Below, in pieces: positions 1-7,657 of a stretch of 33,244 nucleotides of DNA (its first letter is position 1; each line of letters begins with the position of its first letter). The DNA comes from Paracoccaceae bacterium (GTDB lineage Bacteria > Pseudomonadota > Alphaproteobacteria > Rhodobacterales > Rhodobacteraceae). A program made the translations under genes and the position numbers. A model generated the notes under the pieces. The model was not told where the DNA came from, did no database searches, and was given only the letters and a program-made list of their open reading frames with translations. The stretch is taken from positions 1 to 33,244 of the forward strand of contig JAGRDO010000078.1 in NCBI GenBank assembly GCA_020447005.1, in the 5' to 3' direction.

Positions 1-8
1 TCACTTCT

Positions 9-385
9 CAGCGGAAATCAACAACCTTCACGGCCAAATCGTCCTGCCGGTCGAGCGCCGCCGCCCATTCCTTCGGCACGGCCAAGATCGAAGCCCGCGA
101 TTTCCAGCGCACCGATACCCTTGCGGCCCGACAGGTCGCGCCCGCCCTTCGCCCCGATCATCGCGGCGTCGGACCGCCGGTCGGGGGCGAAGAACACCCT
201 CTCGACCGGTTGCAGCCCCCCCCCCGCGAACCTGAATGGTGATCTCGTCGCCCTTGCGGATTTCGACCGCGCGGCTTCCGCCACCCGGAACCGGGTGACG
301 CTCGCCCCCCCGGCGGAAGCACCGGCTGGCCCGGGGGTGATGACGCCGGCGCGTTCAAACGGGGTTTCGATGACCGGCCAACCGT
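9..385 (-). pseudogene. Decayed N-terminal remnant, possibly of a TMAO demethylase (Tdm/DUF1989-GcvT type)
   Basis: No single frame reads through sensibly, but protein-like segments follow one another in three frames on the minus strand. They are GWPVIETPFERAGVI near 375-330, RAVEIRKGDEITIQV near 275-230, LQPVERVFFAPDRRSDAAMIG near 215-150, and VPKEWAAALDRQDDLAVKVV near 75-15, ending in TGA at 9-11. One frame switch lies near 285, one in a run of ten C at 216-225, and one near 75. No start codon precedes the first segment, which begins directly after the cupin stop, so the 5' end is also missing. The style of the text and its place beside tmm suggest the first domain of Tdm-like aminomethyltransferase proteins, which convert TMAO to dimethylamine and formaldehyde. 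That identity is inference. Sequencing error is an alternative cause of the frame switches, and the gene might continue beyond the window start after another indel. Confidence 0.45.
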
Positions 386-775
386 TCAGGACAGGGGCTC
401 AAGCTCACCAATCCCGACCCGCTCGGTCCGGCCCCAATGCGTCACCAGAAGCTTGCAGCCTTCCGGGGAAAGCGAACTGTGCGCCGTTCCCGGCGCCAGC
501 CGCACGAAATCCCCCGCACGGTAGATCTGGCCGTCGAAATCAATGAGCTCACCCTCAAGCACATAGAACTCTTCCGCCCCCCGGTGCCGATGCGGCGCAC
601 TGCTCGCCCCCGGCGCCATCACCAGCATGTAACTGCCTGTGCCGCTTTCCGCGTCAAACGAGATATTGTGCCAAAGCATCGTGCCTTCACTGTCCCCAAA
701 CGCCAACAGCGGCGTGAACGTCGACGTGTCAAAACGCGATAGCGTGCGGCGGGGTGGGGCCGATCGTGTGCGCAT
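386..775 (-). CDS. Single-domain cupin protein
   Basis: The product is about 129 residues with one cupin_2 fold. The first metal-binding motif is seen as APHRHRGAEEFYVLEGEL, with two His and a Glu, and the second half as YRAGDFVRLAPGTAHSS. ATG at 775 is preferred over an upstream GTG at 796 because AGGGA lies about 8 nt before it. The gene follows tmm on the same strand after a 75-nt gap holding a stem-loop, so it is probably the second cistron of the same transcript. Small cupins are seen in methylated-amine gene clusters, where roles in formaldehyde or demethylation chemistry have been guessed. The substrate cannot be told from the sequence. The next gene downstream is a remnant, so the protein may have lost its pathway partner. 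Confidence 0.8.
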   Translation of the reverse strand: MRTRSAPPRRTLSRFDTSTFTPLLAFGDSEGTMLWHNISFDAESGTGSYMLVMAPGASSAPHRHRGAEEFYVLEGELIDFDGQIYRAGDFVRLAPGTAHSSLSPEGCKLLVTHWGRTERVGIGELEPLS

Positions 776-792
776 GGCATAGTTCCCTGTGG

Positions 793-818
793 CCACGACC
801 GCATCAGAGCGGTCATGG
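793..818 (-). other. Intercistronic stem-loop between tmm and the cupin gene
   Basis: CCACGACCGC and GCGGTCATGG can pair over ten positions, one of them a G-U wobble, around a 6-nt loop. No T-run follows on the minus strand, so this looks more like an RNA-stability or attenuation element than a terminator. It lies about 18 nt upstream of the cupin start. Confidence 0.45.
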
Positions 819-850
819 CGTCAGACATTCAGAGGCTAACGGTGGGACGG

Positions 851-2224
851 TCAGGCTGTTTTCGCGACAGTCCGGCCGGGTTCGTTCTGCAGGTAGGATT
901 CCATCGAATCGTCCAATGCATCTTTCCAGGGCGTGTGATGCAAGGGCGCCATCGTACCGGTGATGACCGACCTGTAACAGTTGTTGCGGAACCCCATGAT
1001 GTCCTGCTTCTTGTGGTCCTTCCAGTCGAAGAAGGCCTGGCAAGCGCCGTCGACATCGAAGCTTGGATAATCCGTCTCGGCGATCAGTTCCTTCACATAG
1101 TCGCCCTGATAATGGATCGCGTCATGGGCATCCTGACCCGCATCTTCATCGGCCACGCGCTTTTCGGCATCGGCAACCAGGGTGGCCTTGTCGGCTGGCA
1201 CCGCGATCCTGCCCATGATCACGTCGCGCACCCACCAGGCCTGCGCGTCGAACATGTTGAAGGTGAACCATTGGTCCTGCATCCCGAGATAGAAGAGCTT
1301 CGGGTTGTGAACCCAGACGACACCCTTGTAGAGATCGGCCGTGGCAAGCCGGTTCGCCGTCTTCAGCCTGAGATTGTCGGGGAGGAAGGGGAAATGGTGC
1401 TTGTAGCCGGTGCAGAGGATGATCGCATCGAAATCGCCGGTCGTGCCGTCCTTGAATGTCGCGGTGCGGCCCTCGACCTTCACAAGGGCGGGCACTTCTT
1501 TCCAGTTCGACGGCCATTTGAAGCCCATGGGCGCGGTGCGATGGGCAACCGTCACCGACTTGCAACCGTATTTCCAGCATTGTGAACCGATATCCTCGGC
1601 CGAATAGGAGGTGCCGAGGATCAGGACGTCCTTGTCGATGAATTCACGTGCGTCGCGGAAGTCATGCGCATGCAGGATACGGCCGTTGAAGGTGTCAAAG
1701 CCGGGGTAGTAAGGCACATTGGGGGTCGAGAAATGGCCCGAGGCGACGATGACATTGTCGAATTCCTCGGAATAGACGCGATCCTTGGCCAGATCATGGA
1801 CAGTCACGGTGAACTTGCCCGTCGCCTCGTCATGGGTGACGTTGCGCACGGTGGTCGAGAATCGGATCCAGTCGCGCACGCCGGCCTTCTTCACCCGGCC
1901 TTCGATATAGTCGAAGAGCACGGCGCGCGGCGGGTAAGAGGCGATCTGCTTGCCGAAATGCTCTTCAAATGAATAGTCGGCGAATTCCAGCCCCTCCTTG
2001 GGGCCGTTCGACCAAAGGTAGCGATACATGGAACCGTGGACGGGCTCTCCGTATTCGTCGACGCCCGTGCGCCAAGTGTAGTTCCAAAGCCCGCCCCAGT
2101 GCGCCTGCTTTTCGAAGCAGACCAGTTCGGGGATTGCATCGCCCTTCTTCGCCGCGGACTGGAAGGCCCGCAACTGCGCCAGGCCAGACGGGCCTGCTCC
2201 GATGATTGCCACGCGCTTCTTCAT
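851..2224 (-). CDS. tmm: Trimethylamine monooxygenase
   Basis: This is a class B flavin monooxygenase of 457 residues, the usual Tmm length, which oxidises trimethylamine to TMAO using FAD, NADPH and O2 in the cytoplasm. Visible motifs are the FAD-binding GAGPSG (residues 9-14), the FMO signature [11 protein letters not shown] (179-189) and the NADPH-binding [10 protein letters not shown] (204-213). Tyr207 in the last motif is, as I recall, the residue described as important in Roseovarius Tmm. The blocks [19 protein letters not shown] and [19 protein letters not shown] are characteristic of Roseobacter Tmm rather than Baeyer-Villiger enzymes. ATG at 2224 follows AGGAGGTGAC, a near-perfect ribosome site, and longer frames upstream are rejected. 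Two GntR-type palindromes sit in the leader and promoter. It is divergent from a solute-binding-type gene. The neighbouring demethylase-like gene is decayed, so TMAO may be an end product here, unless an intact demethylase lies elsewhere. Confidence 0.93.
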   Translation of the reverse strand: MKKRVAIIGAGPSGLAQLRAFQSAAKKGDAIPELVCFEKQAHWGGLWNYTWRTGVDEYGEPVHGSMYRYLWSNGPKEGLEFADYSFEEHFGKQIASYPPRAVLFDYIEGRVKKAGVRDWIRFSTTVRNVTHDEATGKFTVTVHDLAKDRVYSEEFDNVIVASGHFSTPNVPYYPGFDTFNGRILHAHDFRDAREFIDKDVLILGTSYSAEDIGSQCWKYGCKSVTVAHRTAPMGFKWPSNWKEVPALVKVEGRTATFKDGTTGDFDAIILCTGYKHHFPFLPDNLRLKTANRLATADLYKGVVWVHNPKLFYLGMQDQWFTFNMFDAQAWWVRDVIMGRIAVPADKATLVADAEKRVADEDAGQDAHDAIHYQGDYVKELIAETDYPSFDVDGACQAFFDWKDHKKQDIMGFRNNCYRSVITGTMAPLHHTPWKDALDDSMESYLQNEPGRTVAKTA

Positions 2225-2236
2225 TGTCACCTCCTG

Positions 2237-2250
2237 TTGGTACAGACCAA
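2237..2250. promoter_or_regulatory. Putative GntR (FadR-type) operator 1
   Basis: TTGGT-ACAG-ACCAA is a perfect 5-bp inverted repeat with a 4-nt centre, close to the TGGT...ACCA operators known for FadR-subfamily regulators. It lies in the tmm leader, just upstream of the ribosome site. A FadR-type regulator gene is about 1.4 kb away at 3685-4413. That this protein binds here is inference. Confidence 0.5.
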
Positions 2251-2269
2251 TTCCCGATTTTGGTGCTTT

Positions 2270-2281
2270 TGGTTTGGACCA
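2270..2281. promoter_or_regulatory. Putative GntR (FadR-type) operator 2
   Basis: TGGT-TTGG-ACCA has the same architecture as operator 1, and its centre is 32 bp away, about three helical turns. It abuts the proposed -10 of the tmm promoter and would cover the start of transcription. A weaker GGT-TGC-ACC element follows at 2294-2302. Confidence 0.5.
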
Positions 2282-2310
2282 GATTGACGAACTGGTTGCA
2301 CCCCTGTCAA
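2282..2310 (-). promoter_or_regulatory. Possible tmm promoter
   Basis: Reading the minus strand, a perfect -35 TTGACA (2310-2305) is followed after 17 nt by TCAATC (2287-2282), which is a weak -10. A mirror-image pair, TTGACG at 2284-2289 and TCAATA at 2307-2312, can be read on the plus strand for the divergent gene. The two promoters would therefore overlap face to face. Confidence 0.35.
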
Positions 2311-2386
2311 TAAAATCTTCTGCCTCACAGTGATATTCTTTCGAATCCGGCTTCGCAAAGGCGGAAAACCCCGTATTCTCCGGCAT

Positions 2387-3682
2387 ATGGGATCTGGAAG
2401 TTTCGCGCACAGACTGGCAGTGAAGGGCGCTTTGCCCCGGCTGACGGCCGGAGTCGCCGATACGATCAATATCGGCTTCATGGTACCACTAACTGGTTCA
2501 GTCCAATCCTGGGGGCTGCCGGGATTGAACGGTTGCCATATCTGGGCGGACGGCATCAACAAGGCAGGCGGTCTGGTTTTGAACGGGCAACGGCACAATA
2601 TCCGACTGGTGCCGTTCGATTGCCAGTATGATGCAAAGCTGGCGTTGGAAGGGGTCCGCCAACTGGTGCAAGAGCGGGACGTGAAACTGCTTCTTGCGCT
2701 TGGCGGCGATACCTTGTCGCCGGTCATCGACTATCTGACCGACCGCAAGCTTTTGACCGCCACGCTCCTGCCGTCCGACCTTTCGCCCGACACACCTTAT
2801 CTGATCGCGCCGAGCGAGGTTCATCCGATCTACAACGTGACCGGGGTGGGTTGGTTGGCGCGCGAACGGCCGCACCTGCGCCGTGTGGCACTGTGCAGCC
2901 AGACCGATGCACTGGGCTTGCCTTCTCTGGCCACGTATCGCGCGGCCTTCGCAGCGGCGGGGATCGAGGTCGTCAAGGAAATCCGCTATGACCCGCTCGA
3001 CACCGACGCGTCCGGCATGGTTGCCGCAATGATGGCGGAAGCGCCCGACATTCTTTGCTGGTGCACAAGCTATACCCCGATGGTTCACGCGCTGACCGAG
3101 GCTGCTCATGAAGCAGGATTTCAGGGTCAGCTTCTGTCGTGCACGCTTGATGCCTACCCTCGGCTGATCGAACGCACGTCACACGCCTTCATGGAGGGCT
3201 TTGTCTTTCAGTTCCCTGATTTTGACGATCCCGCCCTGGCCGAGAAGGCGTTCTTCTTCAACCGCCCGAAGGATTTCTACCTGGAATATCAGCGCCGGTA
3301 CCCCGACAGCTGGAGCGCGGTTTCATGGGAATACGCGGCCATCCTCGACATCTGGCATTCGGCGGCGGAACGCGCGGGCAGCGTCACGTCGATCTCGGTT
3401 CTGGCCGCGATGAAACAGTCTGGCGCCGTCATGCATGCGTTCGGCCCCGCGACCTGGTGGGGGTCGGAAATATTCGGCATTGACAATGCCTTGGTCGGAG
3501 ATTGGCCGGTGGTTGAACTGCGCGGCGGCAAGGCAAGGATCGTCGAGTTCGGCTCAATCCCGGACTGGCTGGCGCGGCATGGTGCAGGGCTGAAGGCCCA
3601 GATGATCGAACTGGGGCAGATGTGGGATCAGCGGCAGGTGCGGGCCAGTCAAAAGACCGGGCCGACCCGGCGCAGCATCTAG
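2387..3682 (+). CDS. Branched-chain amino acid/amide-type solute-binding protein, no visible signal peptide
   Basis: The product is 431 residues from ATG 2387 and has the type I periplasmic-binding fold of the LivJ/UrtA/AmiC group. [17 protein letters not shown] opens the first lobe, followed by [11 protein letters not shown] and [20 protein letters not shown]. The second lobe begins near [14 protein letters not shown]. No hydrophobic signal sequence is seen from ATG 2387, from GTG 2420 or from the frame opening at 2330, although most relatives are exported. No permease or ATPase genes follow. The next gene, convergent after 2 nt, is a GntR regulator. It may therefore be a cytoplasmic ligand sensor like AmiC of the Pseudomonas amidase operon, or an exported protein whose leader was lost. 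The ligand is unknown. Divergence from tmm behind shared putative operators suggests a methylated amine or related compound. No good ribosome site decides the start. Confidence 0.75.
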   Translation: MGSGSFAHRLAVKGALPRLTAGVADTINIGFMVPLTGSVQSWGLPGLNGCHIWADGINKAGGLVLNGQRHNIRLVPFDCQYDAKLALEGVRQLVQERDVKLLLALGGDTLSPVIDYLTDRKLLTATLLPSDLSPDTPYLIAPSEVHPIYNVTGVGWLARERPHLRRVALCSQTDALGLPSLATYRAAFAAAGIEVVKEIRYDPLDTDASGMVAAMMAEAPDILCWCTSYTPMVHALTEAAHEAGFQGQLLSCTLDAYPRLIERTSHAFMEGFVFQFPDFDDPALAEKAFFFNRPKDFYLEYQRRYPDSWSAVSWEYAAILDIWHSAAERAGSVTSISVLAAMKQSGAVMHAFGPATWWGSEIFGIDNALVGDWPVVELRGGKARIVEFGSIPDWLARHGAGLKAQMIELGQMWDQRQVRASQKTGPTRRSI

Positions 3683-3684
3683 GC

Positions 3685-4413
3685 TCAGACTTCCTGCAGC
3701 AATAGCTTTTGCTCTTCGATCAGGTGAAGCTTGATGAACTCGACCGCGGCTTCGATATCTCGCGAGGCGATGGCGTTGAAGAGCGTGTTGTAGCGCTGCT
3801 GATAGTCGCCGATGCGCTTCGGCGTCAGGTGGCGACGCAACAGGGCGGCGCGAAAATTCTGGCGGCAGGCGTCGATCGCCAGTTCGTAGCACGCGGCCAG
3901 AAGAGGGTTGCCGGTTCCGTGCGCGATCTGACGATAAAGCTCTTCTTCCTGGCGGGCAAAGGCCGAGGCATCGGTGCGAACCTGCTCCATCTCTGACAGC
4001 ACCGCGCCCAGCGCTTCGATCTGGCGCGGGGTCATGTTGATGATCGCCAGCCGTACCATCTCCGGCTCGAGAATACCCCGCACGACAAGGTGATTCAGCG
4101 GACTGGTATTAGAGGCGAGGGCCGATGGCGATGAGTTGCCCTGCGGCCCGGTCTGGTAAGTCACGAAGCTGCCGCTGCCAGCGCGGCGACGGATCATCTT
4201 TCGCGTCTCAAGCACATCAAGCGCCTCTCGCACGGTATTGCGTGCCACGCCAAGCTCTGCCGCCAGTGTCCGTTCCGAGGGCAGACGCTCATCGACCTCG
4301 TATTCCTGCGATTCAATTCGGGCGACGATCGTGTCGATGACGGACTGTGCCGTCGCGCCGATTGTCACCTCGGCGGTTTCGGGCGCTTTCAGGGTAACGA
4401 TGCGTGTGTTCAC
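3685..4413 (-). CDS. GntR-family transcriptional regulator, FadR subfamily
   Basis: The product is 242 residues. An N-terminal winged helix contains LPSERTLAAELGVARNTVREALDVLE and then MIRRRAGSGSFV. An all-helical FCD ligand domain follows, with LVVRGILEPEMVRLA and, toward the end, the conserved RYNTLFNAIASRD and IKLHL, where relatives place metal- or acid-binding residues. GTG at 4413 is chosen because GGGGA lies about 7 nt upstream; an in-frame TTG at 4458 has no such site. The gene is convergent with the solute-binding-type gene and is probably read from its own promoter. FCD regulators usually repress genes for organic-acid or amine metabolism until the ligand binds. The nearby TGGT-N4-ACCA palindromes in front of tmm are the obvious candidate targets, which is inference. 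Confidence 0.88.
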   Translation of the reverse strand: MNTRIVTLKAPETAEVTIGATAQSVIDTIVARIESQEYEVDERLPSERTLAAELGVARNTVREALDVLETRKMIRRRAGSGSFVTYQTGPQGNSSPSALASNTSPLNHLVVRGILEPEMVRLAIINMTPRQIEALGAVLSEMEQVRTDASAFARQEEELYRQIAHGTGNPLLAACYELAIDACRQNFRAALLRRHLTPKRIGDYQQRYNTLFNAIASRDIEAAVEFIKLHLIEEQKLLLQEV

Positions 4414-4439
4414 TGTGGATCCCCGGATTGCTGCCGCGG

Positions 4440-4468
4440 ATTTAACCAGATTTGCCAAAATACCACAA
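4440..4468 (-). promoter_or_regulatory. Possible promoter of the GntR gene
   Basis: On the minus strand, TTGTGG (4468-4463) is followed after 17 nt by TTAAAT (4445-4440). The start codon is about 27 nt beyond the -10, which leaves a short leader carrying the GGGGA ribosome site. Confidence 0.4.
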
Positions 4469-4800
4469 CATGAGGCGCCAAAAGGAACCAGTTTTCATGA
4501 TTGGCCGTTCCGGACCGGAAATTGGTTGTCCCCTGCGAAAATCGCAGCGGCCGTGTTGCATGGAAATACCTTCCAGTGGCCGCCGAGCATTGGCCGTCAC
4601 AGGCCCGGTCGGCTCTGCGGCATCCTCAATACGGTCCACTCCGGGAAAACACGTTTTCCTGAGCCCCCGCCGGCGTTTGATTGTATGGCCGGTCCAGTTT
4701 GCGCGAATTGGTTCGGCAGAGGCCGAAAATCTACCCCTTCGCACCCATCAGGGAAGACCCGACGCCGCGGCGCCGGTGGCCGGGTCGCTTCCAGAAAGGA
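4469..4800. other. Intergenic stretch without a recognisable gene
   Basis: About 330 nt lie between the GntR promoter and the F0 operon terminator. Long open frames cross it on both strands, but none has a ribosome site or recognisable protein text. The only structure I see is the inverted repeat GGAAAA-CACG-TTTTCC at 4644-4659. Confidence 0.6.
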
Positions 4801-4823
4801 AAACCCGGCCAATGGCCGGGTTT
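4801..4823 (-). terminator. Rho-independent terminator of the F0 ATP synthase operon
   Basis: AAACCCGGCC and GGCCGGGTTT form a perfect 10-bp stem with a 3-nt loop, 30 nt after the atpF stop. On the minus strand it runs into TTTTCCTTTC. Confidence 0.8.
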
Positions 4824-4853
4824 GCTGGATCGTTATTCGTGCCGCGACAGGGC

Positions 4854-5411
4854 CTAGTGTAGCAGCCCGTCGACCTCGCCAATCGACTTCTCGATCAGCT
4901 TGTTCCGTTCTGCCGCACTCATCTGCGATCCGATCAAGTCGCCGGCCGCCGCGACAGCCACGGTGACGGCGCGATCGCGGACCTCGCGGATCGCGGCGGC
5001 TTCTGCCGAGGCGATCTGGTCTTCGGCCGCGCCGAGGCGCCGCTTGATCGAAGCCTTGAGGTCAGCCTTGGCCTGTTCGGCCGCGGCCAGAGCCTCGCGC
5101 TTGGCGGTTTCGACGATGCGTTCGGCCTGTGCTTCGACTTCCTTCTGCTTGCGCTCATATGTGGCAAGGATGGACCGTGCCTCATCATGCAAGGCGCGCG
5201 CTTCGTCGAGGTCCGCCTTGATGCCCGCGGCCCGCTTGTCAAGAAGCCCGCCGATCAGGGCCGGCACCTTGAACTTCAAAAGCACGCCCACGAAAAGCAG
5301 GAAGGCGATCGTCACGACGAAGTCGGTGTTGCGAAGTGTGAAGAACGGTCCCGAAGCCGCCATCGCCGGACCGGCGGACAGCAGCAATGCAAGGGTCAGC
5401 GCTTTTTTCAT
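4854..5411 (-). CDS. atpF: F0F1 ATP synthase subunit b
   Basis: The product is 185 residues and forms one half of the peripheral stalk that ties F1 to the membrane a subunit. It begins with a basic-hydrophobic stretch ending PAMAA that resembles a signal peptide, as in other Rhodobacterales b subunits. One membrane span follows ([16 protein letters not shown]), and then a long charged amphipathic helix, [20 protein letters not shown] onward, rich in Ala, Glu and Arg. It starts 4 nt after the b' gene, with AAGGA close to the ATG, and is the last gene before the operon terminator. The F1 genes are not in the window, which is normal for this group, where F0 and F1 operons are separate. Confidence 0.93.
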   Translation of the reverse strand: MKKALTLALLLSAGPAMAASGPFFTLRNTDFVVTIAFLLFVGVLLKFKVPALIGGLLDKRAAGIKADLDEARALHDEARSILATYERKQKEVEAQAERIVETAKREALAAAEQAKADLKASIKRRLGAAEDQIASAEAAAIREVRDRAVTVAVAAAGDLIGSQMSAAERNKLIEKSIGEVDGLLH

Positions 5412-5415
5412 GTCC

Positions 5416-5991
5416 TTACCCTTTCAGCCGTGCTGCAACCGCCGCCGAAATCGATTTGGCGTCAGCCTTGGCGCCCATCGCCGCGACGATGGCTTCCGCG
5501 GCGTCCTTGGCAACCTCTGCCACGCTTTTGGCCGCACCGGCACGGATCTCGTCAATCCGGCCGGCAGATTCCGCAGCCTTGGCCGCGATCTCTGCATCGG
5601 CCTTGGCCGTCGCCTTGTCGAGGTCTTTCTGAATGTCGGCGCGCGCTTCGGCAATGATCTTGTTCGCCTCGACCCGCGCATCGACCAGCGCCTGATCATA
5701 GGCTTTTTCAGCCTCGACCGCCTTCGCCTTCAGTTCTTCCGCTGCAGCCAGGTCATTGGTAATCGTCGATTGCCGGTCGGCGATGATGCCGCCGATACGC
5801 GGCAGCGCGATGCGCGACAAGACGAGATAAATGACAACCAGCGCCACCACGAGCCAGAAGATCTGGTTCGGGAAGGTGCTGAAATCGAGCTGCGGCATGC
5901 CTGCAGACTGCGCCGCATGTCCGGCAGCCTCTGCGGCATGGCCTGCCGTTTCCGTCACGGTCTCGGCCGCCGTTTGCGTGGTGTTAGACAT
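5416..5991 (-). CDS. atpX: F0F1 ATP synthase subunit b'
   Basis: The product is 191 residues and is the second, divergent b-type stalk subunit found in phototrophic and related alphaproteobacteria. An Ala/Thr-rich N-terminal segment is followed by [20 protein letters not shown], the membrane span. Next come [19 protein letters not shown], typical of b', and a long coiled-coil helix. GGGGGACGAC precedes the ATG at 5991. The 80-nt gap from atpE carries a strong stem-loop. The b' and b proteins are expected to form a heterodimer. Confidence 0.92.
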   Translation of the reverse strand: MSNTTQTAAETVTETAGHAAEAAGHAAQSAGMPQLDFSTFPNQIFWLVVALVVIYLVLSRIALPRIGGIIADRQSTITNDLAAAEELKAKAVEAEKAYDQALVDARVEANKIIAEARADIQKDLDKATAKADAEIAAKAAESAGRIDEIRAGAAKSVAEVAKDAAEAIVAAMGAKADAKSISAAVAARLKG

Positions 5992-6017
5992 GTCGTCCCC
6001 CGAAAACCTGTTTTACT

Positions 6018-6048
6018 CCGGGCAAGTCCCCGAAGGGCGCTTACCCGG
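6018..6048 (-). other. Stem-loop between atpE and atpX
   Basis: On the minus strand, CCGGGTAAG pairs with CTTGCCCGG (one G-U) around a loop that can itself form CCC/GGG. It lies directly downstream of the c-subunit gene. Such elements can stabilise upstream mRNA and help the high c:b ratio of the complex; that role here is inference. Confidence 0.5.
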
Positions 6049-6071
6049 TTGTAAGGATGGTTCGATCAGGC

Positions 6072-6311
6072 TCAGACCGCGAACATCAGCAGAAGTGCAA
6101 CGAGGAACGAGAAGATCCCGAGCGCTTCGGCAAACGCGATACCGATGAAGAGGGTCGCCGTCTGGCCTGCCGCGGCCGACGGGTTACGCAGGGCGCCGGC
6201 AAGGAAGTTGCCTGCGACATTGCCCACACCCATGGCCGAGCCGCCCATGCCGATACAGGCAAGGCCCGCACCGATGAATTTGCCCAGTGCTGCTGCTGCT
6301 GCGAGTTCCAT
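6072..6311 (-). CDS. atpE: F0F1 ATP synthase subunit c
   Basis: The product is 79 residues with two membrane helices joined by a polar loop with Arg42-Asn43-Pro44. The proton-carrying carboxylate is Glu62 in [13 protein letters not shown] of the second helix. The Gly-rich first helix ([18 protein letters not shown]) packs in the rotor ring. The protein forms the c-ring that turns as protons pass. Glu, not a sodium-type ligand set, indicates proton coupling. The start is supported by AAGGAG 6 nt upstream. Confidence 0.96.
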   Translation of the reverse strand: MELAAAAALGKFIGAGLACIGMGGSAMGVGNVAGNFLAGALRNPSAAAGQTATLFIGIAFAEALGIFSFLVALLLMFAV

Positions 6312-6356
6312 GTTGATCTCCTTGACGTTTGATTTGCAGATGAGTTTCGACGTGCG

Positions 6357-7127
6357 TCAGTGGTGCGGATGCAGCGCATCCTTGAGATAGACGCAGGTCA
6401 GGATGGTAAAGACGTAGGCCTGGATGAAGGCGACGAGGATTTCGAGCGCATACATCGCAACGATGGCCAGAATGGACAGCGGCGTCACGGCGACGCCGAT
6501 CCCCGAAATGAGGATGAGGGGCGCGAAGGCCGCGAAAACCTTGATCACGGCGTGGCCTGCCATCATGTTCCCGGCAAGTCGGATCGAGTGGCTGACGGGG
6601 CGCACGAAATACGAAATGATCTCGATCAGCGCGAGGATCGGGCGCAGCGCAAGCGGGGCGGAACTGACCCAGAACAGGCTGAGGAAACCAGCGCCGTTCT
6701 TGACAAAGCCCACGATCGTCACGGTCAGGAAAACAGCGACCGCCATCAGCGCCGTCACGGCGATGTGGCTGGTCGTGGTGAAAGCCTTCGGCAAAAGCCC
6801 GACGAAGTTCGAAAAGACGATGAAGCAGAACAGCGTGAAGATGTAGGGGAAGAATTTCAGGGCGTCCTTGCCAGCCACGTCTTCCACCATCTTGTGGACG
6901 AAACCATAGGCCAGCTCGGCAACCGACTGGATCCGCGACGGAACGATCGCGCGCCCGCGCGTTCCAAGAACGAAAAGCGCGATCACGGCCAGGATAACCA
7001 CGGCCATCCAGAGCGTCGCATTCGAAGGTGTATACCAGTTCAATGTCTCGCCACCGAAAAGCGGCTTGACGATGAACTGATCCATCGGATGGAAAGCCAG
7101 ACCGTCGCTGTGTTCTGCCGTTGCCAC
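6357..7127 (-). CDS. atpB: F0F1 ATP synthase subunit a
   Basis: The product is 256 residues and is the membrane stator subunit that carries the two proton half-channels. Several hydrophobic helices are seen. The essential arginine facing the c-ring lies in [18 protein letters not shown], the family hallmark, and the last helix has [15 protein letters not shown] with the conserved Gln. Translation starts at GTG 7127 after AAGGGG, and only 2 nt separate it from the atpI stop, so the two are probably translationally coupled. It is second in the operon. Confidence 0.95.
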   Translation of the reverse strand: MATAEHSDGLAFHPMDQFIVKPLFGGETLNWYTPSNATLWMAVVILAVIALFVLGTRGRAIVPSRIQSVAELAYGFVHKMVEDVAGKDALKFFPYIFTLFCFIVFSNFVGLLPKAFTTTSHIAVTALMAVAVFLTVTIVGFVKNGAGFLSLFWVSSAPLALRPILALIEIISYFVRPVSHSIRLAGNMMAGHAVIKVFAAFAPLILISGIGVAVTPLSILAIVAMYALEILVAFIQAYVFTILTCVYLKDALHPHH

Positions 7128-7129
7128 GC

Positions 7130-7459
7130 CTATTCCCCTTGCTCACCTGCGGGCGGACCCGCCTGATTCTTCGCCTGGATTTCCTGCGCCGTGCGAAGCA
7201 TCGTCTTCACTCCGGCCACGAAGCCCAGCAATATGAACAGCACCAGAAAGAGCGGGATCGTCCCGAAGAGGGTGTCGAGCCCGTATCCGATGCCGAAACC
7301 GATGGCGAGCCCCGCCACCAGTTCAATCACCATCCGCCAGCCCTGACTGGCGGCCGAATAATGCGCCTCGACCGAAGGTTTCGGCGCGCGGGCCCTTTTC
7401 AACTCGGCAAGCCTACCCTCAAGCGCCTTGAGACGTCCGGGATCGGGCTCACCTGTCAT
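7130..7459 (-). CDS. atpI: AtpI, ATP synthase assembly protein
   Basis: The product is 109 residues, with a charged N-terminal segment ([16 protein letters not shown]) followed by two membrane spans: [20 protein letters not shown] and [17 protein letters not shown]. This matches the alphaproteobacterial AtpI/AtpZ type, which helps assemble the c-ring. It is the first gene of the F0 operon; AAAGGGG precedes the ATG, and a promoter lies 30-55 nt upstream. Confidence 0.9.
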   Translation of the reverse strand: MTGEPDPGRLKALEGRLAELKRARAPKPSVEAHYSAASQGWRMVIELVAGLAIGFGIGYGLDTLFGTIPLFLVLFILLGFVAGVKTMLRTAQEIQAKNQAGPPAGEQGE

Positions 7460-7485
7460 GAACGGCCCCTTTTTCAGTTGCGCGA

Positions 7486-7514
7486 TAGCTAGTCGGCCCG
7501 TCGCCGTGAGTCAA
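7486..7514 (-). promoter_or_regulatory. Probable promoter of the F0 ATP synthase operon
   Basis: On the minus strand, TTGACT (7514-7509) is followed after exactly 17 nt by TAGCTA (7491-7486). The expected transcript start is about 20 nt before the atpI start codon. Confidence 0.55.
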
Positions 7515-7550
7515 TGCCGGATTTCCTGAAGAGGAACACGCGTAACGCAT

Positions 7551-7562
7551 TGTTATATAACA
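7551..7562. repeat. Perfect AT-rich palindrome TGTTATATAACA
   Basis: This 12-bp perfect palindrome lies about 40 bp upstream of the -35 of the ATP synthase promoter, in otherwise GC-rich DNA. It may be a regulator site. No known consensus was recognised. Confidence 0.4.
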
Positions 7563-7638
7563 TGTTTTTTGGCTCTGTCCGCTGGCGCTTGCCGCATCTT
7601 CGGCGACCCCGGCCGGTTTCCGGTCAGGAATTGCATAT

Positions 7639-7654
7639 TCAACCATGCGGTTGA
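7639..7654 (-). terminator. Weak hairpin after the first EamA gene
   Basis: TCAACC-ATGC-GGTTGA forms a perfect 6-bp stem starting 3 nt beyond the stop codon. It has no T-run, so termination is only possible. Confidence 0.3.
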
Positions 7655-7657
7655 CAA

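Noticed and set aside
2225..2410. N-terminal extension of Tmm
   Set aside because: The extra codons cross the operators and promoter; the family start [11 protein letters not shown] with a strong ribosome site at 2224 is clear.
4238..4966. Open frame of 242 codons on the plus strand
   Set aside because: It runs antisense across the GntR gene, the gap and the end of atpF, has no ribosome site, and its translation is rich in Arg, Ser and Pro as expected for shadow frames in GC-rich DNA.
6360..7166. Open frame of 268 codons on the plus strand
   Set aside because: It is antisense to atpB, with a highly charged His/Arg/Asp-rich translation typical of the complement of membrane-protein genes.
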